Assembly (NCBI GenBank): GCA_016287095.1
Contig: JAEEVK010000017.1
Span: 1-42,975 of the forward strand
DNA length: 42,975 nucleotides
Direction of reading: 5' to 3'
Origin: Lachnospiraceae bacterium
GTDB lineage: Bacteria > Bacillota > Clostridia > Lachnospirales > Lachnospiraceae
Shown: one piece after another, positions 1 through 7,055 of the stretch
Position numbering within the stretch: the stretch's first letter is position 1
How the letters are laid out: the number at the start of each line of letters is the position of its first letter
Program-made: the position numbers and the translations under genes
The notes under the pieces: model-generated
Told to the model about the DNA's origin: nothing
The model's input: the letters and a program-made list of their open reading frames with translations, nothing else
Databases searched by the model: none

Positions 1-1326
1 AATCCATTGTACTTGTCCCCTGACATCCCGGACTGGAAAAAAGAAGATGAGATCATTTCTGTCGCATCCCGCGTTTCAGATGTTGTGTTTAGCATATCCC
101 GTTCCCTCGGAAAATCAGAGTTTTATTTTACTTCGATCATATATGATCTGCTTAAGGCAACAATAACATGCCTTATGGTGACTATGCCGATTATAAAGGA
201 TAGACAGGCAACATTGGAAGATGTGCAGGCCATAGTGACTGATTTTTCGTTAATCCATGATTATGCGGCTGAGCTCGAAAGAATATGCAGAAAGAGTAAA
301 CAAAAAGGATTTCAGAAGGTAGTCAATACTATTAACAGGACATTTTTGGGAAATGAGAAGGATAAGATCTATGAGCATTCTCGGGGACTTAGATTGCTTC
401 TTGATCTTATCATCAACACAAACAAGGTAAGAGAAATTCTGTGTCCGTCTGACGACAAATCACTGGATCTCGACAAGGCACTGCGTGATGGAGAGGTGAC
501 AGTGATAAACTTTGGGCTTGAGATGGGTGATACTGACTCCAGGAGCCTCGGATTGATAATGCTTCTTTCTTTTATAGATGCGGTGCTTCGAAGACCTAGG
601 GCTGAAGGTATCAGTATTTCACCTCATTTCCTGATTGTGGACGAGTTACCGGTAATTGTCTGTAAATCGTTTGAACGCGCATTGTCTTTATTTAGAAAAT
701 ACCACGTAGGGATTGTCGGGTGTATACAGTCCCTTAGTCAGTTTGATAAGGACTCTTCAACTGCGTATCTCAAAACAGCTATCCTTAACGGCTGCGCACA
801 TCATACGATTTTCGGTAGGTGCACTGTAGAAGAAATGCGCATATACAGCGAACTTGCCGGGATTAAATGGGAAGAAGATGAGCTTGAGACTTTGACAGAG
901 ACAGACAAGGACACTGGCGAATATGTAGTCTCGTCATCAAAAAAAGAGTCATTGCAGAAGGTCAATGCGCTTGAAGGAACGGATATTCGAAACAGTATGT
1001 TTGGAGAGGTGACTCAGATAACCGTCCGTAACGGCAATCTGTATCCGCCTATCGCTGGTAAGGTAGATTTCTTATCGAAATGGAAGCGAAGAAAAATCAG
1101 ACGACCTAAATATGACTGGTCAGATTATGTAACCATTGGTTCCGGTGTTAAAAATATGCTGAATAAAAAAGAAGAACCAGAACCTGACGGTGATAACTTT
1201 AAGGATCAGGAAGATTACAGAAAGTCAATCTTTGATTATTATGCACATCATCAGGATCCGGATAATGCAGAGGATATTAAAAAAATCTATAACGAAAACC
1301 CAAATTCCGGCTCGATAACCATATAG
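1..1326 (+). CDS. TraG/VirD4-like conjugation coupling protein, C-terminal part (truncated by window edge)
   Basis: This is the C-terminal part of a type IV secretion coupling ATPase, the membrane-associated motor that passes the relaxosome to the conjugation channel. The reading frame is open to base 1 (it begins N-P-L-Y-L), so the true start and the Walker A motif lie outside the window. A hydrophobic strand ending in Asp-Glu (FLIVDELPVIV, near base 640) fits the Walker B of this family. The following segment with GIVGCIQSLSQ and HHTIFGRC fits the motor core and the TraG/TraD recognition region. The last 60 residues are charged and probably disordered. The partner genes expected in a conjugative element are not visible. 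The family call is made from motifs, without a search; another FtsK/HerA-like conjugation ATPase is possible but less likely. Confidence 0.75.
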   Translation, partial: NPLYLSPDIPDWKKEDEIISVASRVSDVVFSISRSLGKSEFYFTSIIYDLLKATITCLMVTMPIIKDRQATLEDVQAIVTDFSLIHDYAAELERICRKSKQKGFQKVVNTINRTFLGNEKDKIYEHSRGLRLLLDLIINTNKVREILCPSDDKSLDLDKALRDGEVTVINFGLEMGDTDSRSLGLIMLLSFIDAVLRRPRAEGISISPHFLIVDELPVIVCKSFERALSLFRKYHVGIVGCIQSLSQFDKDSSTAYLKTAILNGCAHHTIFGRCTVEEMRIYSELAGIKWEEDELETLTETDKDTGEYVVSSSKKESLQKVNALEGTDIRNSMFGEVTQITVRNGNLYPPIAGKVDFLSKWKRRKIRRPKYDWSDYVTIGSGVKNMLNKKEEPEPDGDNFKDQEDYRKSIFDYYAHHQDPDNAEDIKKIYNENPNSGSITI

Positions 1327-1349
1327 ACAGTTATGGAGGACATGTGTGA

Positions 1350-1946
1350 ATGAGATACTATATTGATAATAGCAGAGGGGATATAGAAGCATATGCTATC
1401 TTGTCATCTATTACCCCGATTGCGGATAGGTTTTCGGGCATAGGACACCATGTTGTTGAAAATGGTGAAATTAAACCGATGAATGTTGCTCCTGTAATTG
1501 CTCCCTCACCCAATGGCAAGCCTGCGATGTATGCAATGATGTGGGGTATTAAGACGAATGACAAGGCAGAAACAGTATATGAACTAAGTATTGATGATTT
1601 AGAGGGTACTTCAGAATTTAAGATTGATTTGGAGCGTCACAGATGCATTATACCGATATCATATTTCAGTGCTGCTTCGACAAGGGAAAATAGTTGCCGT
1701 GATTATTGTTACCCTAAACAAGACGATATTGTTTGGATGTGTGGAATATACAGAAACATAGGTAGTTTATCGTATTTTGCCGTTATTACTGCGAGATCTT
1801 GTGGTGGGGTTCGGTGTTACATCGACCGTATCCCGATGATGATCCATAAAGATATGATCGATACATGGATCTGTCCTTACGGAAATATGAATCAAGTTGT
1901 TGAAGAAAGAGTGCTTGATGTTCTGCTTGAAGGCAAACCCCGATGA
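1350..1946 (+). CDS. SRAP/HMCES-like protein lacking the catalytic residues
   Basis: The fold pattern follows the SRAP (YedK/HMCES) family, which shields abasic sites in single-stranded DNA by a covalent link to Cys2. Recognisable segments are MNVAPVIAP, MMWGI, RCIIPISYF, MCGIYRN and YIDRIPMMI, which line up with the family's NVAP, WG, RCLIPADGFYEW, AGLY and HDRMP blocks. All four residues expected in the active site appear to be gone. There is no Cys2 (the protein starts MRYYIDN where relatives start MCGRYY), the Asn of the INAR block is replaced, the Glu of FYEW falls on Ser/Ala, and the His of HDRMP is Ile. GGAGGA at 1335-1340 serves the ATG at 1350. It lies 23 bases after the coupling protein gene and is probably co-transcribed with it. 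Its function is unknown; it is unlikely to be an abasic-site crosslinker. Confidence 0.6.
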   Translation: MRYYIDNSRGDIEAYAILSSITPIADRFSGIGHHVVENGEIKPMNVAPVIAPSPNGKPAMYAMMWGIKTNDKAETVYELSIDDLEGTSEFKIDLERHRCIIPISYFSAASTRENSCRDYCYPKQDDIVWMCGIYRNIGSLSYFAVITARSCGGVRCYIDRIPMMIHKDMIDTWICPYGNMNQVVEERVLDVLLEGKPR

Positions 1947-1973
1947 TTAAACGATAGAAATATGACTTAAAAT

Positions 1974-2003
1974 CCCGGACTATGAGTATAGTCATAGTCC
2001 GGG
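1974..2003 (+). terminator. 12-bp hairpin after the SRAP-like gene
   Basis: The arms CCCGGACTATGA (1974-1985) and TCATAGTCCGGG (1992-2003) pair perfectly around a 6-base loop. The hairpin sits 28 bases after the stop codon, where a transcript end is expected. There is no T-run behind it (GGAGGGCG follows), so it may terminate weakly or only protect the 3' end. Confidence 0.5.
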
Positions 2004-2441
2004 GGAGGGCGTAGTAGATATAAATTTTATATAATAAAATATAATAGTGTATTATAAAATATAATAATAAATACAGTAAAGTGTTTATTGAGCAGTGTTT
2101 ATTGAAATATTATCGAGATGATCTTGGAATAATTTCGTTTATATGATAAAGGGATTTATGATAATCGTCTGGCAAACCAAAAGCATACAAAATGAACTAA
2201 GAAAGCCAAAACCGGTTCAAAGCGTACGCTTTTCTATAATTAAGTCGAAATTTGTTTTGTCAGAGAGATCTATGCTAAGTACGAAGACAGAGAAAAATTA
2301 TGAAGTAAATAATTATATTTCGAGATTCATGCGATGATGTTACATCAGTTAAAACCACTCCAGAAGGCACTGCTTATGACTTGTCGGATAGAAAACAGTT
2401 ACGGAAGTTAATAATACGAGGGTATGAGAAATCAATTGAAT
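2004..2441. other. AT-rich non-coding stretch
   Basis: No convincing gene was found. Bases 2020-2085 are almost pure A/T with the word TAAAATATAATA twice. The word AGTGTTTATTGA occurs twice near 2080-2108. An open frame at 2143-2337 (64 codons) has no ribosome binding site, low-complexity composition and no family features. The stretch could hold cis-acting sites of the conjugative element, but none is recognisable. Confidence 0.5.
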
Positions 2442-2489
2442 TACTCAATCACTCAATTACTCAATTACTCAATACTCAATTCCTCAATT
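2442..2489 (+). repeat. Six degenerate tandem copies of ACTCAATT
   Basis: Six consecutive 7-9 base units (ACTCAATC, ACTCAATT, ACTCAATT, ACTCAAT, ACTCAATT, CCTCAATT) lie directly upstream of the promoter of the ATPase gene. The core CTCAA is the reverse complement of the TTGAG in the 34-bp repeats that follow. This could be an upstream regulator-binding array or simple slippage DNA. Confidence 0.7.
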
Positions 2490-2501
2490 TTCAAAAAACA
2501 G

Positions 2502-2618
2502 ATTGCGCATTGAGGTGGTTTTGTGCTATAATCAAATTGCGCGTTGAGGTATTTATGGCTTGGTGGCAAATTGCGTATAGCGGTATTCAGATATATCTTG
2601 CACCTTGCGCACAATGGT
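2502..2618 (+). repeat. Four 34-bp-period iterons over promoter and leader
   Basis: Related 15-mers start at 2502 (ATTGCGCATTGAGGT), 2536 (ATTGCGCGTTGAGGT), 2570 (ATTGCGTATAGCGGT) and 2604 (CTTGCGCACAATGGT), each exactly 34 bases after the last. The first three units end in CAA or CAC. The period is not a multiple of three and the sequence lies upstream of the start codon, so coding is not the cause. Copy 1 contains the -35 box, copy 2 covers the expected transcription start, and copies 3 and 4 lie in the leader up to the ribosome binding site. Confidence 0.75.
2503..2532 (+). promoter_or_regulatory. Sigma-A promoter of the AAA ATPase gene
   Basis: TTGCGC (2503-2508), an 18-base spacer and a perfect TATAAT (2527-2532) preceded by an extended -10 TGC. 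Transcription would start near 2539, about 100 bases before the start codon, inside the second 34-bp repeat. Confidence 0.65.
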
Positions 2619-2636
2619 AATAGAGGAGATCTAGTT

Positions 2637-3998
2637 ATGGAAATAAAGAGAAAGATATACGGAAAGATAAGTGACTGGAAAAGAGAATCCAAGGGTAAGA
2701 AAGCCCTGCTTATTGAAGGCGCCCGCCGTATCGGGAAATCTACTGTCGCGGAAGAGATAGGTAGGAACGAATACAAGTCCTATATACTGATAGATTTCAA
2801 CAAAGCCGGCAAGGCTGTAAAGGCGGCCTTTGATCACATGGATTCCCTTGATGTGTTCTTCCAGACACTGATGCTGGAATATAATACCAGGCTTTATCCG
2901 AGGGAATCCCTCATCATATTTGACGAGGTGCAGAAATTCCCAAAGGCTAGGGAGTCGATAAAATACCTGGTGGCTGACGGGCGGTATGACTATATTGAGA
3001 CAGGGTCTCTTATCTCGATAAAAGAGAATGTCGAAGACATAACCATTCCCTCCGAAGAGAGGAAGATGCAGATGTACCCCGTTGATTTCGGTGAGTTCAT
3101 GACGTATATGGGGGAAGAGATCCTGCTGGAGCATATAGCGGATTGTTTACGACAGGGCAAGGCACTAGAACGGCAGATGCATGACAAGGCTATGCGCCTG
3201 TTCAAGGAATATATGCTTGTCGGGGGGATGCCGCAGGCCCTGGTGGCTTTCAAAGACAATGGAAGGGATTTTCATGCCGCTGATGTAGAGAAAAGGTACA
3301 TACTTGAGCTTTATAAGGATGACATAAGGAAATCTGCGAAAAAATACAACTCTAAGGTTTCAGCTATATTTGATAATCTACCTGGTTTTCTCTCAACTCA
3401 CGAGAAGAGAATAATTTTGAGTGACGTAGATAAGAGTAACGGCAAGTTCGATAAGTACGATGAGCCACTTTTCTGGCTCTCGGATTCGATGATATGTAAC
3501 CTGTGCTATAAATGCAATGATCCTAACGTAGGACTTGCGCTGAACAGGAACGATTCATACGTAAAGTGTTATATGGGTGATACCGGACTTCTAGTGAGCC
3601 ATGCTTTCAGCGAGAATGAGATCACGGAACAGCAGCTGTACAAGCAGATAATGGATGGAAAACTGCATCTCAACCAGGGGATGCTGTATGAGAATGTAAT
3701 CGCTCAGATGATCACAAGCGCAGGCAGAAAGCTTTATTTCTATACAAGATATAACGAGGAGAAGCACAGGAACGACATCGAGATAGATTTCCTACTGTCA
3801 AACGAGAGCAAGACAAATTATAAAGTCAATCCGATAGAAGTTAAATCGTCGAAGAATTATTCGGCAACATCACTGGGGCGTTTCAAGGAATTGTTCGGAA
3901 AAAGGATCGACAAGCAGATAATCATCCATCCGAAGGATTATTCAGAAGAAGAAGGTTTGATTAAGATCCCGCCTTATATGCTGCATTCAATGATATGA
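2637..3998 (+). CDS. AAA-family ATPase with DUF4143/nuclease-like C-terminus
   Basis: A 453-residue protein of the large AAA_14 plus DUF4143 family of mobile-element and genomic-island ATPases, whose role is not established. Walker A is GARRIGKST near residue 23 and Walker B is SLIIFDEVQ near residue 98. ETGSLIS fits sensor 1. Near the C-terminus EIDFLL followed by NPIEVKSSKN has the spacing of a PD-(D/E)XK nuclease core. The start at 2637 is set by AGAGGAG at 2622-2628, 8 bases upstream; a longer frame from 2544 has no binding site and would translate the repeat leader. It has its own promoter and is followed by a small acidic ORF. Its promoter architecture suggests tight control, for instance autoregulation, but this is inference. 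Confidence 0.8.
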   Translation: MEIKRKIYGKISDWKRESKGKKALLIEGARRIGKSTVAEEIGRNEYKSYILIDFNKAGKAVKAAFDHMDSLDVFFQTLMLEYNTRLYPRESLIIFDEVQKFPKARESIKYLVADGRYDYIETGSLISIKENVEDITIPSEERKMQMYPVDFGEFMTYMGEEILLEHIADCLRQGKALERQMHDKAMRLFKEYMLVGGMPQALVAFKDNGRDFHAADVEKRYILELYKDDIRKSAKKYNSKVSAIFDNLPGFLSTHEKRIILSDVDKSNGKFDKYDEPLFWLSDSMICNLCYKCNDPNVGLALNRNDSYVKCYMGDTGLLVSHAFSENEITEQQLYKQIMDGKLHLNQGMLYENVIAQMITSAGRKLYFYTRYNEEKHRNDIEIDFLLSNESKTNYKVNPIEVKSSKNYSATSLGRFKELFGKRIDKQIIIHPKDYSEEEGLIKIPPYMLHSMI

Positions 3999-4047
3999 TG
4001 GATCAGCATATACAAGCGGAACGGTAAAGGAGAATTTATATGGGGAA

Positions 4048-4254
4048 ATGAAGACTTGCATATTCCCTTATTATTTTGCAGAAATCGAAGCTCCCAGTTG
4101 GTTTGATGATTTATCTTATGTACCGGATAAGGATATCAATGATGCTGACTCATACTCAGAGGAAGACGCAGATGTTATATACATTACAATTGATATCATG
4201 GCTGACTGGGGCACATATACGGATGAGGGTATTTTCCCTTCTTGGTGGGATTAA
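4048..4254 (+). CDS. Small acidic protein of unknown function
   Basis: A 68-residue, strongly acidic product (about a quarter Asp/Glu), with Trp residues near both ends and no recognisable domain. It lies 49 bases after the ATPase gene, in the same orientation and before two terminators, so it is probably the second gene of that transcript. GGAG at 4029-4032 is ideally placed for an ATG at 4040, but that frame is only ATG GGG AAA TGA. Its stop overlaps the ATG at 4048, so translation of this ORF may be coupled to the minigene. It could be an antitoxin-like or regulatory partner of the ATPase; nothing in the sequence proves that. Confidence 0.45.
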   Translation: MKTCIFPYYFAEIEAPSWFDDLSYVPDKDINDADSYSEEDADVIYITIDIMADWGTYTDEGIFPSWWD

Positions 4255-4260
4255 TCGGTT

Positions 4261-4293
4261 TGACAGGCTGTGCTTATATTGTACAGCCTGTCA
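4261..4293 (+). terminator. Rho-independent terminator after the small acidic ORF
   Basis: TGACAGGCTGT (4261-4271) pairs perfectly with ACAGCCTGTCA (4283-4293) around an 11-base loop, 6 bases after the stop codon, and is followed by TCATTTTATA. Confidence 0.75.
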
Positions 4294-4405
4294 TCATTTT
4301 ATATAGGAGATGAGTAAAAAATACCAATAATATAGCTCAATATTACACGTAAACGCAACACTTTGGATGAATAATAACGTACAGAAGTAATTGCAACAAT
4401 CTTTT

Positions 4406-4437
4406 GGATCATAAGGTTTCTTATGGTCCATTTTTTT
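4406..4437 (+). terminator. Second terminator, strong U-tract
   Basis: GGATCATAAG (4406-4415) pairs with CTTATGGTCC (4420-4429) with one T-G pair and a GTTT loop, followed by a run of seven T (4431-4437). It would stop any plus-strand read-through before the IS30-family element. Confidence 0.8.
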
Positions 4438-4536
4438 ATGTTTAAGTGAGTATTTTAAATTTTTTTGCATGACAAACAGACGTCTTGCTAAAAAAATCCA
4501 ACACTAAATGCAACACGCAGACCGATATTATATAAA

Positions 4537-6005
4537 GTGTTGCGTTTCGGAATGTACGAATACTTTGGGGGAAAATTTAACTGAATTTAAAGATAATTAT
4601 TGAATTAATCATCCAAGTTTGTTACGTAGGAGAGTCGGCTTTAGAAGAACTTCATCAGGGGCTATTTCTTTTAAACCCATGATTTCATGGAGATGATTAT
4701 CAATAATTATACGTGAAAGGGCATATGGTGTCTTGCCGTGAAATTTATCTCTGGCAAGGCTGTTGATATTATTGACCATCAGGGTGATATCATCCTGGTT
4801 ACAGTGATCAAACGAGGTACTCTTGGGAATGACATAGCGGATAAACTCGTGATTCTTTTCTAAAGTTCCTTTCTGCCAGGAGCATTGGGGATCGCAGTAA
4901 AAGATTTTCGTTTTTATTTCACCGTTTTCATCGCATTCCATGGCTTCCGGGTATAGGAATTCGCTTCCTCTGTCGGTCAGAATCACCGGGAAAAGCTGCT
5001 GAAACAGTTCTATGCCAAGATCATTGCTAAGCTTGTTAAGAGCGTTTATAACGGCTTCCTGGGTCTTTTCCTCAAGCAGTATCACAAGCATAAGATTGCA
5101 GGAGCGGAAGAGAAGCGTAAGCATTGCTTTCTTTGAATAAACCGGTCCCAGAACGGTATCCATCTCTACGACATCGGTATCAGGATGCTTTTCCATATAT
5201 TCCTTGAAACGCTCGTAACTGCGAGACAGTACGGACAAGCGTTCTTCCTGCGTCAGTTTTTTATAAGATTTGTCCTTTTTCCTTGGCTTATACCTGACTT
5301 TTCTGGGAAGATCTATATTCCTTGCCGTAAGGATAGATTTGTTAATGTACTTATAAAGTGTCGTGCGGCTGCAGTTGATTTCCTTGCTGTGGTTTGCGAA
5401 CACATGAGCTATTGACTGGCCTTTTTTGATCAGCGGTGAAACCAGATTATCCATTTTCTGAAGGTCCTCAGGATCCTGGTCTATGCCTTCACGTGTTGAA
5501 ATGAGCTTGTCATGATACTCATTATGGGCATAAGTAGCATAATAGAAAAAACGTTCATGAGTACAGGACAACTGTTTTGTACAGCCGTTGCATACATAAG
5601 GCGATTTGCAGAGCGTTTCGCAGTCCTGAGGTAAATATTGGCTGCATTTTGACCTGCACGCATTACAATTCCTGCATGGAGCATAACATCGTGTATCATG
5701 GCACAATCCGGTTATCTGGCAAGTATCACGCCTTGCACACGGAGGTATTGCATCAGGATACCGTTTCCCTTTGTTGCATCTGTGCTTATTGATTTCTCTT
5801 AGGATTGTTGATGGTGCTTTATCGACCATCTTGGCAATTGTTCTTAATGTGAGTCTTTGATCTAAACCTTCCTGTATAGTGACTCTGTTGTCTAATGACA
5901 TATGGGACATATAGATTACCTGCCTTTCAAATATGTTCCCCATAGAGCATTTTAAACATTCCTAAATGCCTTTATATAATAACATAAAGGAGTAAACGCA
6001 ACACT
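4537..6005 (-). mobile_element. IS30-family insertion sequence, about 1.47 kb
   Basis: A single transposase gene is framed by inverted ends AGTGTTGCGTTT (4537-4548) and AAACGCAACACT (5994-6005). The flanking dinucleotide is AA on both sides, compatible with the short target duplications of IS30 elements. A CCTTTAT/ATAAAGG hairpin sits inside the right end. Further end-like copies lie just outside: GTAAACGCAACACTTT at 4349-4364 and TGTTGCGTTTAC at 6015-6026. Choosing the outer copies would give a 1.68-kb element. The inner boundaries were chosen because they are compact and have the matching AA flank. Confidence 0.7.
4609..5910 (-). CDS. IS30-family transposase
   Basis: A DDE transposase, numbered here from the Met at 5910. 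An N-terminal helix-turn-helix (TIQEGLDQRLTLRTIAKMVD) should bind the element ends. A cysteine-rich stretch, about residues 58-116 with 13 Cys, is probably a zinc-binding insertion. The catalytic core has Asp251 (VVEMDTVLG), Asp313 (ILTDRGSEF) and Glu351 (GTLEKNHEFIR), the IS30 version of the triad. The frame also allows a start at 5943, but the only good binding site (AAAGGCAGG, 8 bases away) belongs to 5910. The gene is intact and fills nearly the whole element, so it may be active. Confidence 0.9.
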   Translation of the reverse strand: MSHMSLDNRVTIQEGLDQRLTLRTIAKMVDKAPSTILREINKHRCNKGKRYPDAIPPCARRDTCQITGLCHDTRCYAPCRNCNACRSKCSQYLPQDCETLCKSPYVCNGCTKQLSCTHERFFYYATYAHNEYHDKLISTREGIDQDPEDLQKMDNLVSPLIKKGQSIAHVFANHSKEINCSRTTLYKYINKSILTARNIDLPRKVRYKPRKKDKSYKKLTQEERLSVLSRSYERFKEYMEKHPDTDVVEMDTVLGPVYSKKAMLTLLFRSCNLMLVILLEEKTQEAVINALNKLSNDLGIELFQQLFPVILTDRGSEFLYPEAMECDENGEIKTKIFYCDPQCSWQKGTLEKNHEFIRYVIPKSTSFDHCNQDDITLMVNNINSLARDKFHGKTPYALSRIIIDNHLHEIMGLKEIAPDEVLLKPTLLRNKLG

Positions 6006-6030
6006 AACAATTTTTGTTGCGTTTACTCCT
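5988..6030. repeat. 16-bp perfect palindrome at the IS right end
   Basis: AGGAGTAAACGCAACA (5988-6003) and TGTTGCGTTTACTCCT (6015-6030) are exact reverse complements separated by 11 bases. The left arm contains the right terminal repeat of the IS30 element; the right arm is a second, outward copy. Such back-to-back ends fit IS30-type insertion next to an end-like target. Confidence 0.8.
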
Positions 6031-6080
6031 GGAATAGTGCATTTTCAACTTTATTTTATGAAATCCTGGGTGAAATAGGC

Positions 6081-6116
6081 TATTATTTCGTTAAACCTTG
6101 ATTTAGCGAAATAATA
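6081..6116. repeat. 36-base near-perfect palindrome
   Basis: TATTATTTCGTTAAA (6081-6095) pairs with TTTAGCGAAATAATA (6102-6116) with one T-G pair and a 6-base loop. It lies inside an open minus-strand frame without a start (about 6051-6183) that may be the 3' remnant of a gene. Confidence 0.7.
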
Positions 6117-6184
6117 CATGTCGAAATCAGGGGTCTGTATAGGACCTAAATCCCTGCTCTCCCAAGTATTTTCGGGCGAATACT

Positions 6185-6880
6185 TTAATTTTGTTTAGGT
6201 GACTCTTCCTTATTTTTCTTAGAAGCTTTCATACTCCTAAGTTTTATCTTAAAGTAGATACCCTGGAATCTCTTTGTAAAGAAATTGATCAGCGGACCGC
6301 CCACAACCATAGTTATGACTGTAGGTACACCCAATGCACCGCCCAGTACAGCTCCGATGATAATTAACACTATATCAAAAGCAATCTTTACATATTTAAA
6401 CTCAAAATGGGTGATATCAGAGAGATACAGCACTATACCGGTAAACGCATCCATACCTATATCTATGGCAATATAGATGGCAAGTCCGATATACAAAAGT
6501 ATATATCCGATACATGAGAAAACAATGCTTGTAAACAGATTATTTTCAAAAACCAGAGCTCTGTATATGATGGAACCTACGGTAATAAAGCTTCCGTAAG
6601 CTATTATATAGATCAAAGTACCAAGACTCACATATTTTCTGGCTGCAAAAAACAGGAAAACCAGGATTACACCGCTTACAATAAAGCTGGTCACACCCAG
6701 CATATCAGAAGAAAAATTAAGAATATTTCTTATCCCGTCATAGAAAATACCGATAGAGTCAAGACCAAGTGCCGCACAGTTTGCAAACCCCACTCCTATA
6801 CCGCACAAAGATACCCCAATCAATGCCAGTAAAATATCATAAATATTCGGAATCGTAAACTTTTTCTTGTCCTTCCCCAT
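6185..6880 (-). CDS. YczE/YyaS-like integral membrane protein
   Basis: A 231-residue protein with about six hydrophobic helices, matching the YczE/YyaS (COG2364) family of uncharacterised membrane proteins distantly related to YitT. Family-like features are the first helix with GVGFANCAALGLDS, the segment MDAFTGIVLYL after the fourth helix, and the closing GGALGVPTVITMVVGGPLI. The N-terminus (MGKDKKK) and the C-terminal tail (KASKKNKEESPK) are basic and probably cytoplasmic. AGGGGGT six bases upstream supports the start at 6880, and a promoter with a 17-base spacer lies just ahead. It is the first clearly chromosomal gene to the right of the IS element and is divergent from the DHH phosphoesterase. 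Substrate or role is not known. Confidence 0.75.
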   Translation of the reverse strand: MGKDKKKFTIPNIYDILLALIGVSLCGIGVGFANCAALGLDSIGIFYDGIRNILNFSSDMLGVTSFIVSGVILVFLFFAARKYVSLGTLIYIIAYGSFITVGSIIYRALVFENNLFTSIVFSCIGYILLYIGLAIYIAIDIGMDAFTGIVLYLSDITHFEFKYVKIAFDIVLIIIGAVLGGALGVPTVITMVVGGPLINFFTKRFQGIYFKIKLRSMKASKKNKEESPKQN

Positions 6881-6915
6881 CTGCCGACCCCCTATTTAAC
6901 TATCTCCATAAGCAA

Positions 6916-6944
6916 ATTATAGTATATTTCTTACAATCTTGCAA
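6916..6944 (-). promoter_or_regulatory. Sigma-A promoter of the YczE-like gene
   Basis: On the minus strand TTGCAA (6944-6939), a 17-base spacer and a perfect TATAAT (6921-6916). It is oriented away from the DHH gene promoter 40 bases to the right. Confidence 0.75.
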
Positions 6945-6983
6945 GGAAAACATAGTCTATACTAAAATATTAGTAAAATATAC

Positions 6984-7012
6984 TTGACAACAGTGCCGCA
7001 AACAGGTATGAT
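6984..7012 (+). promoter_or_regulatory. Sigma-A promoter of the DHH phosphoesterase gene
   Basis: A perfect TTGACA (6984-6989), a 17-base spacer and TATGAT (7007-7012). Transcription should start near 7019, leaving a leader of only about 37 bases. Confidence 0.8.
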
Positions 7013-7055
7013 TAAAGTTGGTGCATTAGGAATTGGGTTATAATTGGCGGATAAA

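Noticed and set aside
2143-2337. 64-codon plus-strand open frame in the AT-rich gap
   Set aside because: It has no ribosome binding site, low-complexity composition, no family features and no operon context.
2502-2618. A short CRISPR array
   Set aside because: The repeat units are contiguous with no unique spacers, are diverged, overlap a promoter, and no cas gene is present.
2544-2636. N-terminal extension of the AAA ATPase
   Set aside because: The extension translates the 34-bp repeat leader, lacks a ribosome binding site and lies just after the predicted transcription start. AGAGGAG points to 2637.
4076-4306. Overlapping 76-codon plus-strand frame
   Set aside because: It runs through the terminator hairpin, lacks a ribosome site and overlaps the acidic ORF, which has the better start context.
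1-6180. Attachment site or tRNA gene marking the end of the conjugative element
   Set aside because: No tRNA gene or matching direct repeats could be recognised on either side; the boundary stays open.
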